Shown here: positions 17,771 to 28,300 of the stretch, piece after piece
Layout: each line of letters begins with the position of its first letter
Numbering within the stretch: the first letter of the stretch is position 1
Origin: Sphingobacterium oryzagri
GTDB lineage: Bacteria; Bacteroidota; Bacteroidia; Sphingobacteriales; Sphingobacteriaceae
DNA length: 64,000 bases
Reading direction: 5' to 3'
Assembly: GCF_028736175.1 (NCBI RefSeq)
Contig: NZ_CP117880.1
Span: 4,526,001 to 4,590,000 of the forward strand
Notes under the pieces: model-generated
The model's database searches: none
Told to the model about the DNA's origin: nothing
Seen by the model: only the letters and a program-made list of their open reading frames with translations
Made by a program: the position numbers and the translations under genes

Positions 17771-18934
17771 CTATTTCCCCCTTGCAATTAATTTATACAT
17801 TTCGGCACCGGCGAGCAGGAAACAGCCTAAACCATAGTCTTCAAAATCGGGTACACTCGAAAAACTTACCGGTTGGCCATCTTTCGGTTCTTTTCCTGTG
17901 CCCTGTACATAGCCCAGGAAACCAGATGGGTGAACAGCCTCACGCGCCATTGCTCGCCACGCCTTATCGACCGCAGGACGATAGATTTCTGCATCTAAAA
18001 AACCTTGCTGTATACCCCAGGCCATACCATAAACGAATAGTGCCGTTCCGGAAGTTTCCCGACCGCCAAAATTGCTCGCATCATGTAAACTTACATTCCA
18101 AAACCCATCGGCGCGCTGCGCCTTAAGCACGGCAGCCATCAAATCTTTGTAATCCTGCATGTACACGTTCCGGTGTGCTTCATCTTCCGGAAGCAGGCTT
18201 AACACCCGCACCAGTGCAGCGACTACCCAGCCGTTTCCTCGCGACCAATAGCAATCTTCGCCATTGGGTTCTTTGTACGGTGGAACAAAATCTTTATCTC
18301 GCCACCACAATTTATCTTGCGTATTGTATAAACCTCCACCTTCTTTTTCTTTGGTATAGGCATACATGGCATACATATAATCAAAATAGGATTTATCTTT
18401 AAACATCACACCCATCTTAGCGAATACGGGCATGGCCATTTGAATAGCATCAATCCAGGTCCAATCGTCTACTTGCTCTGATTGCATAACGTAGTCGATA
18501 TTTTTCTTAATAGCTGCGATGCGTTCGGGCTGCGGATCGATTTCATAAAGATCTAAATAAATCTGTCCGCAGGCTTGATCATCGGCATTACGTGTTGCTG
18601 TGCCGTTGCGTAAACCCCACTGATGCTTCATTCCCCAATCCACGGCATAATCATAATAACGCTCATCAGGATCTATAGCGTACAGCGCCATCAACCCTTC
18701 ATAATATACTGCTCGCGTCCAGATATTGCTGGGACGCCAGCGCGTGGTAAATATAGGCTTACCTGTATCGGGCCATTTCTGCATAAAGTATGCATTGGTC
18801 GATTGCAGCACCTGCAACACTTCTTCTTTCGACACCGAGGCACGTTGTACGACATCTTTTTTTGTCGTACACCCCGACAGGAATATGGTAAATAACAAGA
18901 GTAGACTGACGCTGATTTCTTTCACGCTATACAT
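17771..18934 (-). CDS. GH105 unsaturated rhamnogalacturonyl hydrolase, lipoprotein
   Basis: This 387-residue (alpha/alpha)6-barrel enzyme of the YteR/YesR type would remove the 4,5-unsaturated galacturonosyl residue left by RG lyase. The signal peptide has a lipobox (FLSGCTTKK, Cys at about 22), so the protein should be membrane anchored. Family segments are YYEGLMALYAIDPDERYYDYA, ADDQACGQIYLDLYEIDPQPERI, WTWIDAIQMAMPVFAKMG, CYWSRGNGWVVAALVRVL and ETSGTALFVYGMAWGIQQG. It is the first gene of the unit that ends with the GH106 gene; the direct-repeat operator is 152 bp upstream at 19086. Its partner at 34384 is a distant relative with the same predicted reaction. Confidence 0.9.
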   Translation of the reverse strand: MYSVKEISVSLLLLFTIFLSGCTTKKDVVQRASVSKEEVLQVLQSTNAYFMQKWPDTGKPIFTTRWRPSNIWTRAVYYEGLMALYAIDPDERYYDYAVDWGMKHQWGLRNGTATRNADDQACGQIYLDLYEIDPQPERIAAIKKNIDYVMQSEQVDDWTWIDAIQMAMPVFAKMGVMFKDKSYFDYMYAMYAYTKEKEGGGLYNTQDKLWWRDKDFVPPYKEPNGEDCYWSRGNGWVVAALVRVLSLLPEDEAHRNVYMQDYKDLMAAVLKAQRADGFWNVSLHDASNFGGRETSGTALFVYGMAWGIQQGFLDAEIYRPAVDKAWRAMAREAVHPSGFLGYVQGTGKEPKDGQPVSFSSVPDFEDYGLGCFLLAGAEMYKLIARGK

Positions 18935-19085
18935 ATGGTTTTTGATTTTAATACTTTAGGCAATTTTCGGTTATCTCTGCTACGATGAGCTTAACTAAAG
19001 CTGACTGTCTGCTTTAAGCCCAAATCGCGCATGAAGATTTCCGTTTATTTTCCCTATCACGATAATAAGACTTCTATGCGCGCCA

Positions 19086-19104
19086 GGCAACCCGTAGCAT
19101 CCTG
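19086..19104 (-). promoter_or_regulatory. HTCS-type direct-repeat operator, GH105-rhaM-GH106 copy
   Basis: In gene sense it reads CAGGATGCTACGGGTTGCC, the same 10-bp-spaced repeat as at 13388, 25007, 30379 and 37225. It lies in the 242-bp gap between the acetylesterase stop at 19177 and the GH105 start at 18934. This suggests that the gap holds a separate promoter rather than being read through. Confidence 0.65.
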
Positions 19105-19176
19105 CCTCGCTAATGATTTGCATGAAGCATGGTTAGCTTTTATGCGCATATTTTATGAACAGGCGATTGCTATGCA

Positions 19177-19971
19177 TTATTTTTTGACGTAACGCTGCAA
19201 ACCAATTTCTTTATGGTCTCGCAGATACGCTGCCACGATGGACGCATGGAGTTCTGCCCCTTCCTTGATGGTATGGGTTGCATCTTTCGACGTAAAATAG
19301 GTGGAATCTACAAAAGCTTGACCCGATTTTTCGTAGCTAGCGATCACGAGATCTTGTAACGGAATGAAAAACGCCCCTGCCTGCTGTGCTGCTTGTCTAG
19401 CCCAGGTTGCGTAGTCCGATCGGCGTACCTGCCCATCTAACCAAGCATTGCGCGGAATGGGCGAACAGATAATGGCCAAGGCACCTTTATCGTGTATATT
19501 TTTTACAAACTGGCGCAAATAAAAGCCGTAGCTATACACCATCTCTTTTTGTTTTAACAGCGGATTATAGACTTCTTCAAAACTATCGCCGTTGCCTTTG
19601 ATAGAGCCGCGCGCACGCAGGCTGTCAACGATTGGACTGGCATCGTTATGCCCGAACTGCATAATGACCACATCGCCAGCCTGAATACTATCCAATACGT
19701 GTTGCCATAGTTTAGGATTGTTGTAATAGGTGCGTGTACTCGTGCCGCCCATGGCGTGATTGCTAACTTTGATTTTTTCTTGATCAATATACGTTGCCAA
19801 AAAGCTGCCCCAGCCCCATTGCCCATTAGAGCCATCTCCTTTACCGTTCTTCACCGTAGAATCGCCAATGATAAACAATGTAGGGCGTGGCTTTCCGTTG
19901 ATGAAGGCGCAACAAAAACCTAAGATCAAGACAAAAACGAGCTTCATTACAGGCGAATATTTTCTTTTCAT
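19177..19971 (-). CDS. CE12-type rhamnogalacturonan acetylesterase (SGNH hydrolase)
   Basis: This 264-residue secreted esterase should remove acetyl groups from the galacturonic acid of RG-I, which opens the backbone to lyase and hydrolase. It has a signal peptide (VLILGFCCAFING), block I IIGDSTVKNGKGDG with the nucleophile Ser, WGWGSFLATYI, block III MQFGHNDASP and block V KDATHTIKEGAELHA. It overlaps the upstream acetylesterase gene by 4 bp (ATGA), so translation is probably coupled. The two neighbours are related but clearly diverged, so they may act on different acetyl positions; that is inference. Confidence 0.88.
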   Translation of the reverse strand: MKRKYSPVMKLVFVLILGFCCAFINGKPRPTLFIIGDSTVKNGKGDGSNGQWGWGSFLATYIDQEKIKVSNHAMGGTSTRTYYNNPKLWQHVLDSIQAGDVVIMQFGHNDASPIVDSLRARGSIKGNGDSFEEVYNPLLKQKEMVYSYGFYLRQFVKNIHDKGALAIICSPIPRNAWLDGQVRRSDYATWARQAAQQAGAFFIPLQDLVIASYEKSGQAFVDSTYFTSKDATHTIKEGAELHASIVAAYLRDHKEIGLQRYVKK

Positions 19972-20726
19972 GGCTTAATATACTTTTTTAGCGGACTATT
20001 GGTTACAATGATGCCTTCAGCCACGGAGGCTGCGTTTTCCCTTGCGCCTTCATAGTTGGTATGCGTATGGTCGCCCGGAAAATACGTTTTCTTGACGAGC
20101 GCCGGCCCTAAACGATCATATTTTGCTGCCGTGATTTCATTCAGGTTAATAAAACCTACCTGCTCTTGTTCTGCAATCTGTTTGGCCCATAATCCGAAAT
20201 CTTGATCCGCACGTTTTACCCTTCCTGATTCATCCCATTGGTTACGCGGAATCATGGAGAGGATAATGGGTGTTACGCCTTTTTGTTTTGCTTCACGCAC
20301 AAATCGTCTGATATTCTCGCCATAGGTACGCACGACTTCCTGCTGCCCATCTGCCCAATGCAGCACGACGGAATCTTGCCCAATACCACGCAATACACCA
20401 CGATAACCCTGTCTGCTTGTATCTGGCGTGCTACCTTCGTTATGACCAAATTGTATCAAGAGGTAGTCGCCCGGTTTCATTAACGAATCGACTCGATGCC
20501 AACGACCTTCTTTTCGAAACGTACGTGTACTTCTTCCGGCCATAGCATGGTTTTCGATGGAAATAGCAGCGGTATCAAGAAATTCGGATAGCAAGCTTCC
20601 CCAACCCCAAAACTGTTCGTTACTATTGCGCACCGTAGAATCGCCAATAATATAAATACGCGGTTTCTGTTGCTGTGCAAACGATAGCAACCCTAAACAG
20701 CAAACTAAAATTAATGTCTTTATCAT
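19968..20726 (-). CDS. CE12-type rhamnogalacturonan acetylesterase (SGNH hydrolase)
   Basis: This 252-residue secreted deacetylase has a short signal peptide (LILVCCLGLLSFAQQ), block I IIGDSTVRNSNEQFWGWGS, block III IQFGHNEGSTPDTSR and block V GDHTHTNYEGARENA. Block III carries Glu where most relatives have Asp (GHNE), a modest change. It is in the operon GH28, PL11-GH43, CE12, CE12: 29 bp after the lyase-fusion stop and overlapping the next esterase by 4 bp. Substrate is inferred from neighbours and family. Confidence 0.87.
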   Translation of the reverse strand: MIKTLILVCCLGLLSFAQQQKPRIYIIGDSTVRNSNEQFWGWGSLLSEFLDTAAISIENHAMAGRSTRTFRKEGRWHRVDSLMKPGDYLLIQFGHNEGSTPDTSRQGYRGVLRGIGQDSVVLHWADGQQEVVRTYGENIRRFVREAKQKGVTPIILSMIPRNQWDESGRVKRADQDFGLWAKQIAEQEQVGFINLNEITAAKYDRLGPALVKKTYFPGDHTHTNYEGARENAASVAEGIIVTNSPLKKYIKP

Positions 20727-20755
20727 AGATTATTTACGCTACTATTTTTTCCGCT

Positions 20756-23563
20756 TTAACGTTCGAGATCGGCAAATAAAGCCGCATCTCGAACGCAGGA
20801 TAACTTTCCATCGGCAAAGTGTAATTCAGCCAATTGCACACTGCTTCGACGTTGTTCATAATCGTCTTTGCCCTTGTTTTGAGACGTTCGCCCGGGATGG
20901 GTGAAATAATAAATATAAGCGCGATCTTTTTCTACGATGACGTCGGCATGCCCACCGACAACAGCATCATCGATAGAAATACCGGGTTTATCCAAAATCA
21001 GTTCAGGCTGTTTATTCCACTGCAACAGATCAGTTGAGCGATATATGGCCAGCCCCTTCCAGGTATCTACAACCATCCAGTACTGTTCTTTCCAGGCAAA
21101 CACTTTGGGACCCTCACCTCGCGTAGCCAACGCTTTCCCTTTGTCAGTCCATGTATAGAGATCGTCGCTATCGGCATAATATACCGATTTCCCATCCTTT
21201 TCATTATTGTACCACATCCGAAATCCGCCTTGTGGCAATGCAAGCACACAAGCGTCAATAACTTTGTCTGACGACAGGTTCAACGTGGATTGATACGTCC
21301 AGCGCCGCAGGTCTTTGCTGGTAAAATGTTCGATGGATCGTGGGTGTTGCCAATGCTCAAAAACACCGGGCACCACCGTTAAATACATGTGGTAAGTTCC
21401 TTGATGATAAAAAACATCAGGCGCCCACAGTGTTGCTGTGCTCTTTGGCGAATCAAAACGCGCTGTATCCAGGTATTGCCAATGCACAGCATCTTTTGAT
21501 GTTGCGATGCCAATGGCTGTTCCATGCACCCAGCTTACGCCTGATAGTCCGGCAGACTTCGCTCTTCTATTGGTATACAGCATGTACCAACATTTCTTTG
21601 CAGCATGCCAGACAACAGCTGGATCTGCGGCTCCATCTTCGATAGGATCACGATACAGTGGCTTGGGCACCTTTGCTTGCTGTTGTCTTTCCGGTTTTAC
21701 CAATTGGATATTGGGTTTGACCGGTTTATCCATACCTGTGCCAAGGTAGTAGCTCGTATGCGGCGGCTGATTATAGGCTACATTTTGCCAGGCAATACTT
21801 AAACGATATTGCGGATCTTGCATGAGCGTATACAGTCGGTGATCGGTTGGGATCGTCGTGCTGTAAATACGCAATGTTTGGTTATCTTCCGAGCGAAGGA
21901 TCAGCTCCTCTCGCCAATCGCCGAGGATATCAGCATTTAAATTGGGCGTATTTTTTGTTCCATTAATAGATAAAGCGCCCTTTGCTTCGAAGATTTCCCC
22001 TTGCTGATACTTCTCAATACGGTTGCTATTCAACAATTCTCGGCTTAGGTCTGCATCCCACCAGATCAAAAAGTTGACAGATTTTGGCGCCGGCCCCACG
22101 GCCTTACCTTGCATATCATAAGCCGATTCTGCGCCAAGCCACCACATGTAAGCACCTTTTTGTTTCGGATCGATATTAGCCGCGACACCGCGCGGCACAT
22201 CTTGATCGATGGCTCCTTTGTACAGTATTTTGCCCGTTTTAGCATCACGCAACGCGGCGCCCACACCTTGGCGACCTCCTTTAAGTTCATGAATGCTAAA
22301 AATCTCCAGTCCGGGTCGATCGGGATCCAGATCGCTCACGTGCAAAGCATCTCCATGACCTAATCCTGTGCTGTATAAGCCGATGCCATCATCATCAATA
22401 GTCATGGCTCCAAAAACAATTTCGTCTTTACCGTCCTGATCGACATCTGCAACAGCAAGGTTGTGAAAACCCTGACCTGAATATGGGTGTTTACGCTGTT
22501 GCGTATCGAAAACCCAACGACTTACCAACTTTTTATCTTTAAAATCCCAAGCGGCAAGTGCCGTTCTTTCGTAATAACCGCGAGTCATCACCACCGAAGG
22601 ATGCGTGCCGTCAAGATACGCCACGCAGGCCAGAAAACGATCGGATCGATTGGCATTTTTGTCGCCCCAACTTTGCAAATCTCCACGCGCAGGCAAATAA
22701 TCCACCGTACTCAGCGCTTCTCCTGTCAACCCATCAAATACGGTTAAGTATTCAGGACCTGTTAAAATTCTTCCGAAAAACGACGAGTTTTTCATCGTGT
22801 CGCGCCAATCTGCGCTTGCCTGACCAATTATGTCTCCTTTCCCATCACGCGTGCCATCGGCCGTTTTACAAACGAGCTCGGCCCGACCGTCGCTATCCAG
22901 ATCATAGAGCATAAACTGTGTATAATGTGCGCCTTCACGCACATTTTTACCTAGATTGATTTCCCACAGAAATGTGCCATCTAATTTGTACGCCTGAAAA
23001 ATCGGTTCATCCGTCAACCCATTATGAGCGTTATCATGCGCTTTACCAGTCTGGTGTACCACAATTTCATAACTCCCGTCGCCATCGAGATCAGCAACAG
23101 ACACATCACCGGGCACATAGCCGGCCGGTGTGCGCAACGGTATTTCCAAATATGTCCGAACCGGATCTGTGCCTTTAACTACAACAAAAGCCTCTTCTTT
23201 TTCCTTCTTTCCAACGAGCGTGGCTACAGTATAATGCACGTCTCGTGTGTTATCAACCGCATCATCCAAAAAGTTAGTTCCTTTTGTTAACGGATACTTA
23301 TTGAGCTTCGTTTTTTTCTGACCGTCGTATTGCCTATAGATGTTGAATGCTTGCGCGTAATCATCTGTAGCCAATAATCGCCAACTGATGTAGTTGCTGT
23401 GTTCGCTGGTTTTCAAAACCAACAACCCGCGATCAAGGTATTCCAGGAGACGCTGTGCTTGCCCATCCAACGAACCGAATAATACCAGTAATAACAGCAG
23501 TAAACGCATGGCAACTAGCTTTCTGTGCTGTGACCACACAGCTATAGCGCTACTTCCTTTCAT
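20756..23563 (-). CDS. PL11 rhamnogalacturonan lyase fused to a GH43-like beta-propeller
   Basis: This is a 935-residue secreted two-enzyme protein. Residues about 37-620 match the PL11 (YesW/YesX) eight-bladed propeller: RLLEYLDRGLLVLKT at the start and Ca-binding DxDGDG-like loops (VADLDGDGSYEIVVHQTGKA, LYDLDSDGRAELVCKTADG, VADVDQDGKDEIVFGAMTID). PL11 enzymes cut RG-I by beta-elimination. After a linker near 622-633, residues about 634-935 resemble a GH43-type five-bladed propeller (EDGAADPAVVWHAAKKCWYM, TLWAPDVFYHQGTYHMYLTV). The start ATG overlaps the stop of the GH28 gene (TAATG), which supports 23563 over the inner Met at 23509. Which bond the second domain cuts is unknown. Confidence 0.88.
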   Translation of the reverse strand: MKGSSAIAVWSQHRKLVAMRLLLLLLVLFGSLDGQAQRLLEYLDRGLLVLKTSEHSNYISWRLLATDDYAQAFNIYRQYDGQKKTKLNKYPLTKGTNFLDDAVDNTRDVHYTVATLVGKKEKEEAFVVVKGTDPVRTYLEIPLRTPAGYVPGDVSVADLDGDGSYEIVVHQTGKAHDNAHNGLTDEPIFQAYKLDGTFLWEINLGKNVREGAHYTQFMLYDLDSDGRAELVCKTADGTRDGKGDIIGQASADWRDTMKNSSFFGRILTGPEYLTVFDGLTGEALSTVDYLPARGDLQSWGDKNANRSDRFLACVAYLDGTHPSVVMTRGYYERTALAAWDFKDKKLVSRWVFDTQQRKHPYSGQGFHNLAVADVDQDGKDEIVFGAMTIDDDGIGLYSTGLGHGDALHVSDLDPDRPGLEIFSIHELKGGRQGVGAALRDAKTGKILYKGAIDQDVPRGVAANIDPKQKGAYMWWLGAESAYDMQGKAVGPAPKSVNFLIWWDADLSRELLNSNRIEKYQQGEIFEAKGALSINGTKNTPNLNADILGDWREELILRSEDNQTLRIYSTTIPTDHRLYTLMQDPQYRLSIAWQNVAYNQPPHTSYYLGTGMDKPVKPNIQLVKPERQQQAKVPKPLYRDPIEDGAADPAVVWHAAKKCWYMLYTNRRAKSAGLSGVSWVHGTAIGIATSKDAVHWQYLDTARFDSPKSTATLWAPDVFYHQGTYHMYLTVVPGVFEHWQHPRSIEHFTSKDLRRWTYQSTLNLSSDKVIDACVLALPQGGFRMWYNNEKDGKSVYYADSDDLYTWTDKGKALATRGEGPKVFAWKEQYWMVVDTWKGLAIYRSTDLLQWNKQPELILDKPGISIDDAVVGGHADVIVEKDRAYIYYFTHPGRTSQNKGKDDYEQRRSSVQLAELHFADGKLSCVRDAALFADLER

Positions 23564-24897
23564 TATTTTTTTATTACGGGTTTACCATTGACCAGCACAT
23601 CGGTTAATTTGAAATTGTCAACATAGGCTTGCGCGATGTAAGATTTCTTGGAGGCCTGGATATTCATCTGTTCGAAGTTGAAATCAGCGAGTTTGTATTG
23701 GTCCGAATTGTTTACATCAAACAGAATTTCGCAATCCATCTCGATATTACGTAAGGTAATGTTACGCGCATACGACAGTTTGATAGCTTTCTCGCCCTGA
23801 AGATCGAAAAATTGCGTCCAGGGTTTGATAAACACGAGGCTGACCACGTTGCCCTTGATATTTTCTATACGGATGTTTTCATAGGTTTGTGGCGTATCAG
23901 GACGCATTTTGAGCTGAAGCAACTTTCTTGCTTTATTTAACGTATTGTTGCGGAAGATGACGTTGTAACTGTGTATCGATTCGCTCCCACAGGTTAACGC
24001 ACTGTGGCAAAACCCAAATGCACAATCTTCAATGATAATGTTGGCGTTGGCGCCATTATTAGGGTCTTTGTCTGCCTGCGGCCCCTTGCCGCCTTTTAAT
24101 GCGATCGCATCATCATTGACAGAAAGATAACAGTCTTTGATCAACACATTTTTGCAAACATCGAGATCGATGGCGTCGGAGCTTGGTGCTTTTATGGGCT
24201 TTTCTGGCGCTGTGATACGAAGACCAATAAGCTTTAAATTTTCCACTTTGTAGTAGTGTGAAGTCCAAAAGGGCGAATTTTTCATATGTATGCCAGAAAC
24301 CTGCACGTTTTTACTATTAGACACATACAAAATGCGTGGTCGCATTTCATCCATATTGGTGCAATTAGGGTTAAATGCCCTGCGCAGCCAAAAAGATTTC
24401 CAGTAACGCAGTCCATTGCCATCCAACGTGCCTTTCCCGGAAACGGTAAACCCATCAACCCTATCTGCATTGATTAAAGCTGCAAAATAATCGACCGTTT
24501 GTCCTTCCATACGCGTTTTTATTAAAGCAAAATCGCCCACGAAATCGCTTCCTTTGAGCACTGCCCCTTCTTCCAGGTGCAGATGTGTATTGGCCTTAAA
24601 AAATAATGATCCACTTAGAAAAGTACCCTTGGGCACTACCAATACACCTCCGCCGGATTTCGACGCTTTATCAATGACCGCCTGTATCTTTGCCGTTTGC
24701 ACAAGCGTACTATCGGCTACGATATCAAAATCTGTTATGCGGTAAAGCTTTCCTAAGGTTTCGATTTTTGTAGGGTTCACCTCTTTAAACCACGCTGAGA
24801 TTGGCGTACCGTCTGGAAAAGATGCTTGTGCCTGCAATGATAAGCAGGCACTGCATGTAACAATACTCAAAATTATGCGGTGTAGTATTCTTTTCAT
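23563..24897 (-). CDS. GH28 polygalacturonase-like rhamnogalacturonan hydrolase
   Basis: This 444-residue secreted right-handed beta-helix enzyme should hydrolyse galacturonic acid linkages in pectin, here probably RG-I. It has a signal peptide ending SLQAQA (about 25), the GGGVLVVPKGTFLSGSLFF start of the helix, and the GH28 acidic core SSDAIDLDVCKNV with VNDDAIALKGGKGPQ (the Asp-Asp pair). The polygalacturonase Gly-His-Gly motif is replaced by GFCHSALTCGSES, as in relatives that are not simple polygalacturonases. It is the first gene of its operon, with the direct-repeat operator at 25007, about 110 bp upstream. Confidence 0.88.
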   Translation of the reverse strand: MKRILHRIILSIVTCSACLSLQAQASFPDGTPISAWFKEVNPTKIETLGKLYRITDFDIVADSTLVQTAKIQAVIDKASKSGGGVLVVPKGTFLSGSLFFKANTHLHLEEGAVLKGSDFVGDFALIKTRMEGQTVDYFAALINADRVDGFTVSGKGTLDGNGLRYWKSFWLRRAFNPNCTNMDEMRPRILYVSNSKNVQVSGIHMKNSPFWTSHYYKVENLKLIGLRITAPEKPIKAPSSDAIDLDVCKNVLIKDCYLSVNDDAIALKGGKGPQADKDPNNGANANIIIEDCAFGFCHSALTCGSESIHSYNVIFRNNTLNKARKLLQLKMRPDTPQTYENIRIENIKGNVVSLVFIKPWTQFFDLQGEKAIKLSYARNITLRNIEMDCEILFDVNNSDQYKLADFNFEQMNIQASKKSYIAQAYVDNFKLTDVLVNGKPVIKK

Positions 24898-25310
24898 TTT
24901 CGTTTACTCCTATTGCTGTATAAAAATCAATGTTGCTTTAATAAGCCTTCGGGTTAGCACAAAGGATAGCTTGATTTCTTCTAAGCTATTAAGTAGCTCC
25001 AGCACAGGCAACCTGTAGTGTCCTGTATGCCGCGATTGCCGGAATGAAAATGTGCTTTTAGGTATGCTAATGGGTATATCGTTGTGGCGTACCGTTTTGT
25101 AAAAACTTTGTTATTGCGACTATTGAACATTTTTTTTGCCGGGTTTTATGCCAGCCAAGCGGGCCGCTGTATTATCGCGTGCAACGCCATTGAGTTTCTA
25201 CGCTCTGCGAACGAGTTTCTTTATCATACTTCTCAGGAGGTACATGAAGGTAATGATGGCTGCTGGCAGGAAAACAAAACCAAGGTAAAAAAGTTTAATT
25301 CAATACAACG
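24898..25310 (-). promoter_or_regulatory. Intergenic region between HTCS and GH28 genes
   Basis: This 413-bp gap holds the direct-repeat operator (25007-25025) and the promoter of the GH28 operon; a weak -7-like box in minus sense is at 24960-24968 (TATCCTTTG, spacer one base longer than usual). An open frame on the plus strand from 25084 runs into the HTCS gene and looks spurious. I see no clear terminator for the HTCS transcript. Confidence 0.4.
25007..25025 (-). promoter_or_regulatory. HTCS-type direct-repeat operator, GH28 operon copy
   Basis: In gene sense it reads CAGGACACTACAGGTTGCC, with the two CAGG half-sites 10 bp apart. It lies 110 bp upstream of the GH28 start. Confidence 0.68.
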
Positions 25311-28300
25311 CTATGAAGGCCGGTATACGCTAGGTGGATCTCCAAACTTATGTTTGAAACTTTTTCTAAAATATTCCGGATCGGTAAAGCCAACCATATA
25401 GGCCACTTCGCTCACGTTAAATTTTCCCTCTCTGAGTAATTTTTGCGCGTGTTTGAGCCGCACCTCACGTATAAGATCGGCCATACTATATCCGGTTAAT
25501 GCTTTCATCTTGCGGTACAATTGCGCTCGACTTACGCCAATAGACTGACAAATGACATCAATTTTCAATTCCGGATCTGCAATATGCTCTTCCACATAGG
25601 CCATCACCTTGGCCAGTAAATTTTCATCGGGCGAACGTAGATCAGTCGTGGCAGACTCGGCTTCAATAAGTTGCTTAAATCGATCTTGCATACGAAACAA
25701 GCCCAACAACAGGTTACGTACTTTCAGCGCTAAGATGGGCAAGTGAAATGGCTTCACCAAGTAGTCATCAGCGCCCGTTTCTAAGCCTTCTACTTCAAAT
25801 TCCAATAGCGTACGCGCGGTGAGTAGGATAACTGGGATATGACGAAGTAGCAAATCTGTTTTCACTTGCCTGGTAAATGCGATGCCGTCTACTTTGGGCA
25901 TCATCACATCACTCAGGATAAGGTCTGGAATATGCTTTCGCGCCATATGAAGCCCATCGTGGCCATTGGCCGCCTGCAAAACAACGTAATCTTTCCTAAA
26001 GAAATCGGCCAAATATGCCCGCATCTCCTCGTTATCTTCCACCAACAATAACGTACATGTTCTTGGCAATAGCATGGCTGTCGTATCAGGTGCCGTGGTT
26101 TGCGTGACCGAAATTTCATCTTGTTGCCGCTCCGTAACTTGATCTTCATGTACAGAAACTCGTTCGGCCGGAGAGCTATAGGCTTCTTTAGGTAGCAAAA
26201 CACGAAACACCGTCAATCGAAACCTTTCGGTGTTTGCGCGACTTTCTGCCATTAGCGTACCGCCATGCATTTCAATCAGCGATTTACTATACGTTAGCCC
26301 CAGCCCTGTGCCGCCGGGCACGGTCGTCTTGCCTTGCAAAAACGGCTTAAATATTCTCTCCAAATCTTCAGCAGATATACCGGTGCCATTATCAATCACA
26401 TCGATAAAAACAGCATTTGGTAAGCTCCCTACCTTCACTTTGATCATACCGCCGGCGTTGGTAAACTTCCACGCGTTCGACAGTAAATTGTACAGTATTT
26501 TCTCCAGTTTATCCGTATCGCCCCAAACCAGATCGGGCACAGCTAAGAATGTTGTCTTTAGTCGAATCCGCTTTTGTCGGGCGGCACTTGCAAACGAATC
26601 TAACACTTTATGAACGAGCACCTTAATATCCAACTGCTCTAAATGCAGTCGCTCATGGCCCGTTTCAAAACGGCGGATATCCAACAATTGGTTCACCGTT
26701 TTCAATAAACGGTTTCCATTTTTATCCATCGTGCGCAATTGTTCTTCCATCTTGCTATTCCCTTTGCTCCAGCTTTTCAGCTGCTGTATGGGCGAGAGAA
26801 TCAAGGATAGCGGTGTTTTGATTTCGTGAGAAATATGTGTAAAAAACTGCACTTTACGCTCGTGCAATTCCTTTTCTTTTTTATATAAAATGGCCTCATA
26901 GGCCATTTTTGATTTTAGCCTTGCATAACGAACGCTGTAGTAATAAAAGAGATAAAGTAAGGCCAGAAAAAGCAGTGTGTAGACCACATAAGCCGCTGTA
27001 CTCGCCCAGATGGCTGGTGCTACGACAACCTGCAGCTCTGTAGGCGTTTCGTTCCACACACCGTCGCTGTTGGCCGCTTTCACCCGAAAGAGATAGTTGC
27101 CGGCATTTAAGTTAGCATAGGTTGCAACACGTTTATCCGCGTCGGTATATATCCAGTCTTTATCAAAGCCAACCAACATGTACGCATATTTGTTTCCCGC
27201 TGGATTGGCGTAATGCAGCGCCGAAAACTCGATGCTGATGCTTTTATCCTCGTGTTCCAGTGCAAGTGTCGAAGTTAAGTACAAGGGTTTTTCCAACACT
27301 ACTCGATCATGTACCACTTGGTTTACCTCCACTTTTTGGTTGAGTATGCGAAGCGTTGTTAGACGCACGCTGGGCGCCTGTTTATTTGTATGAATACTAT
27401 CTGGCGAAAAGAAACTTACGCCTTTATTTCCGCCAAAGTAAAGGCGGTTTGATCGCTTACTATTAAAAATTGCGCCTTCGGCAAACTCATTATTCTGTAA
27501 GCCGTCCTGTTTGGAAAAGGTGCGTATAGCTAAGCTAGTCTTGTTTATCCTGGAAATCCCTTTTTTGTGGCTCACCCATATATAGCCATTGGCGTCTTCG
27601 GTAATTCCTGCAATAGTGCCCTTTGGCCAACGGTCGTCTTGTTGTGAAAGGTGTCTAATCGTTCCGTTTGCAGGATCATACAGATCTAACCCGTTTCCTG
27701 TGCCGATCCAAAACTGTTGACGACTATCTTCATAAATACTGTAAATACGACTATCGCTTAATGCCGTCGAGTCGGCCTCCTGATGTTGCAGCTGCATGAC
27801 CTGATGTAAGCCGCCCACACCATTTTCTTTTAGCACCGCAATACCGCCACCTTCGGTGCCCGCCCAGATTTGGCCACGACTATCGTAAAAAATATACCAT
27901 ACGTGCTCATGAGGCAGCAATCCTTTTGACGCAAAATGGATGAACGTGTCGTGCTTGCGATCGTATTTGTACAGTCCATTCCATGTAGCCATCCAAACAT
28001 TTCCTTGTTGATCTTCGGTAAAGGAAAATACCGCAATATCTACTAACGTGGGGATGGAAATTGCGGTGACACGGTCGGTTTCAGGATCATAACGGTCTAG
28101 CCCTTTTTGTGTACCAATCCAGACGAATCCTTTTGAATCACAAAATATACGCTTCACATAATTGCTGCGTATCGTATTTTTTGTGCCAACAGCATCTGTA
28201 AGATGGCGGTAGACGCCTGTTGGCGAAACCACCGTGATACCTTTACTCCGTGTGCCAACCCATAAATTTCCTTGTTGATCTTCCGCTATGGATCGAATCG

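Noticed and set aside
25084-25401. Plus-strand frame of 105 codons at the end of the HTCS gene
   Set aside because: It overlaps the conserved AraC domain antisense and the GH28 promoter region and has no recognisable protein features.
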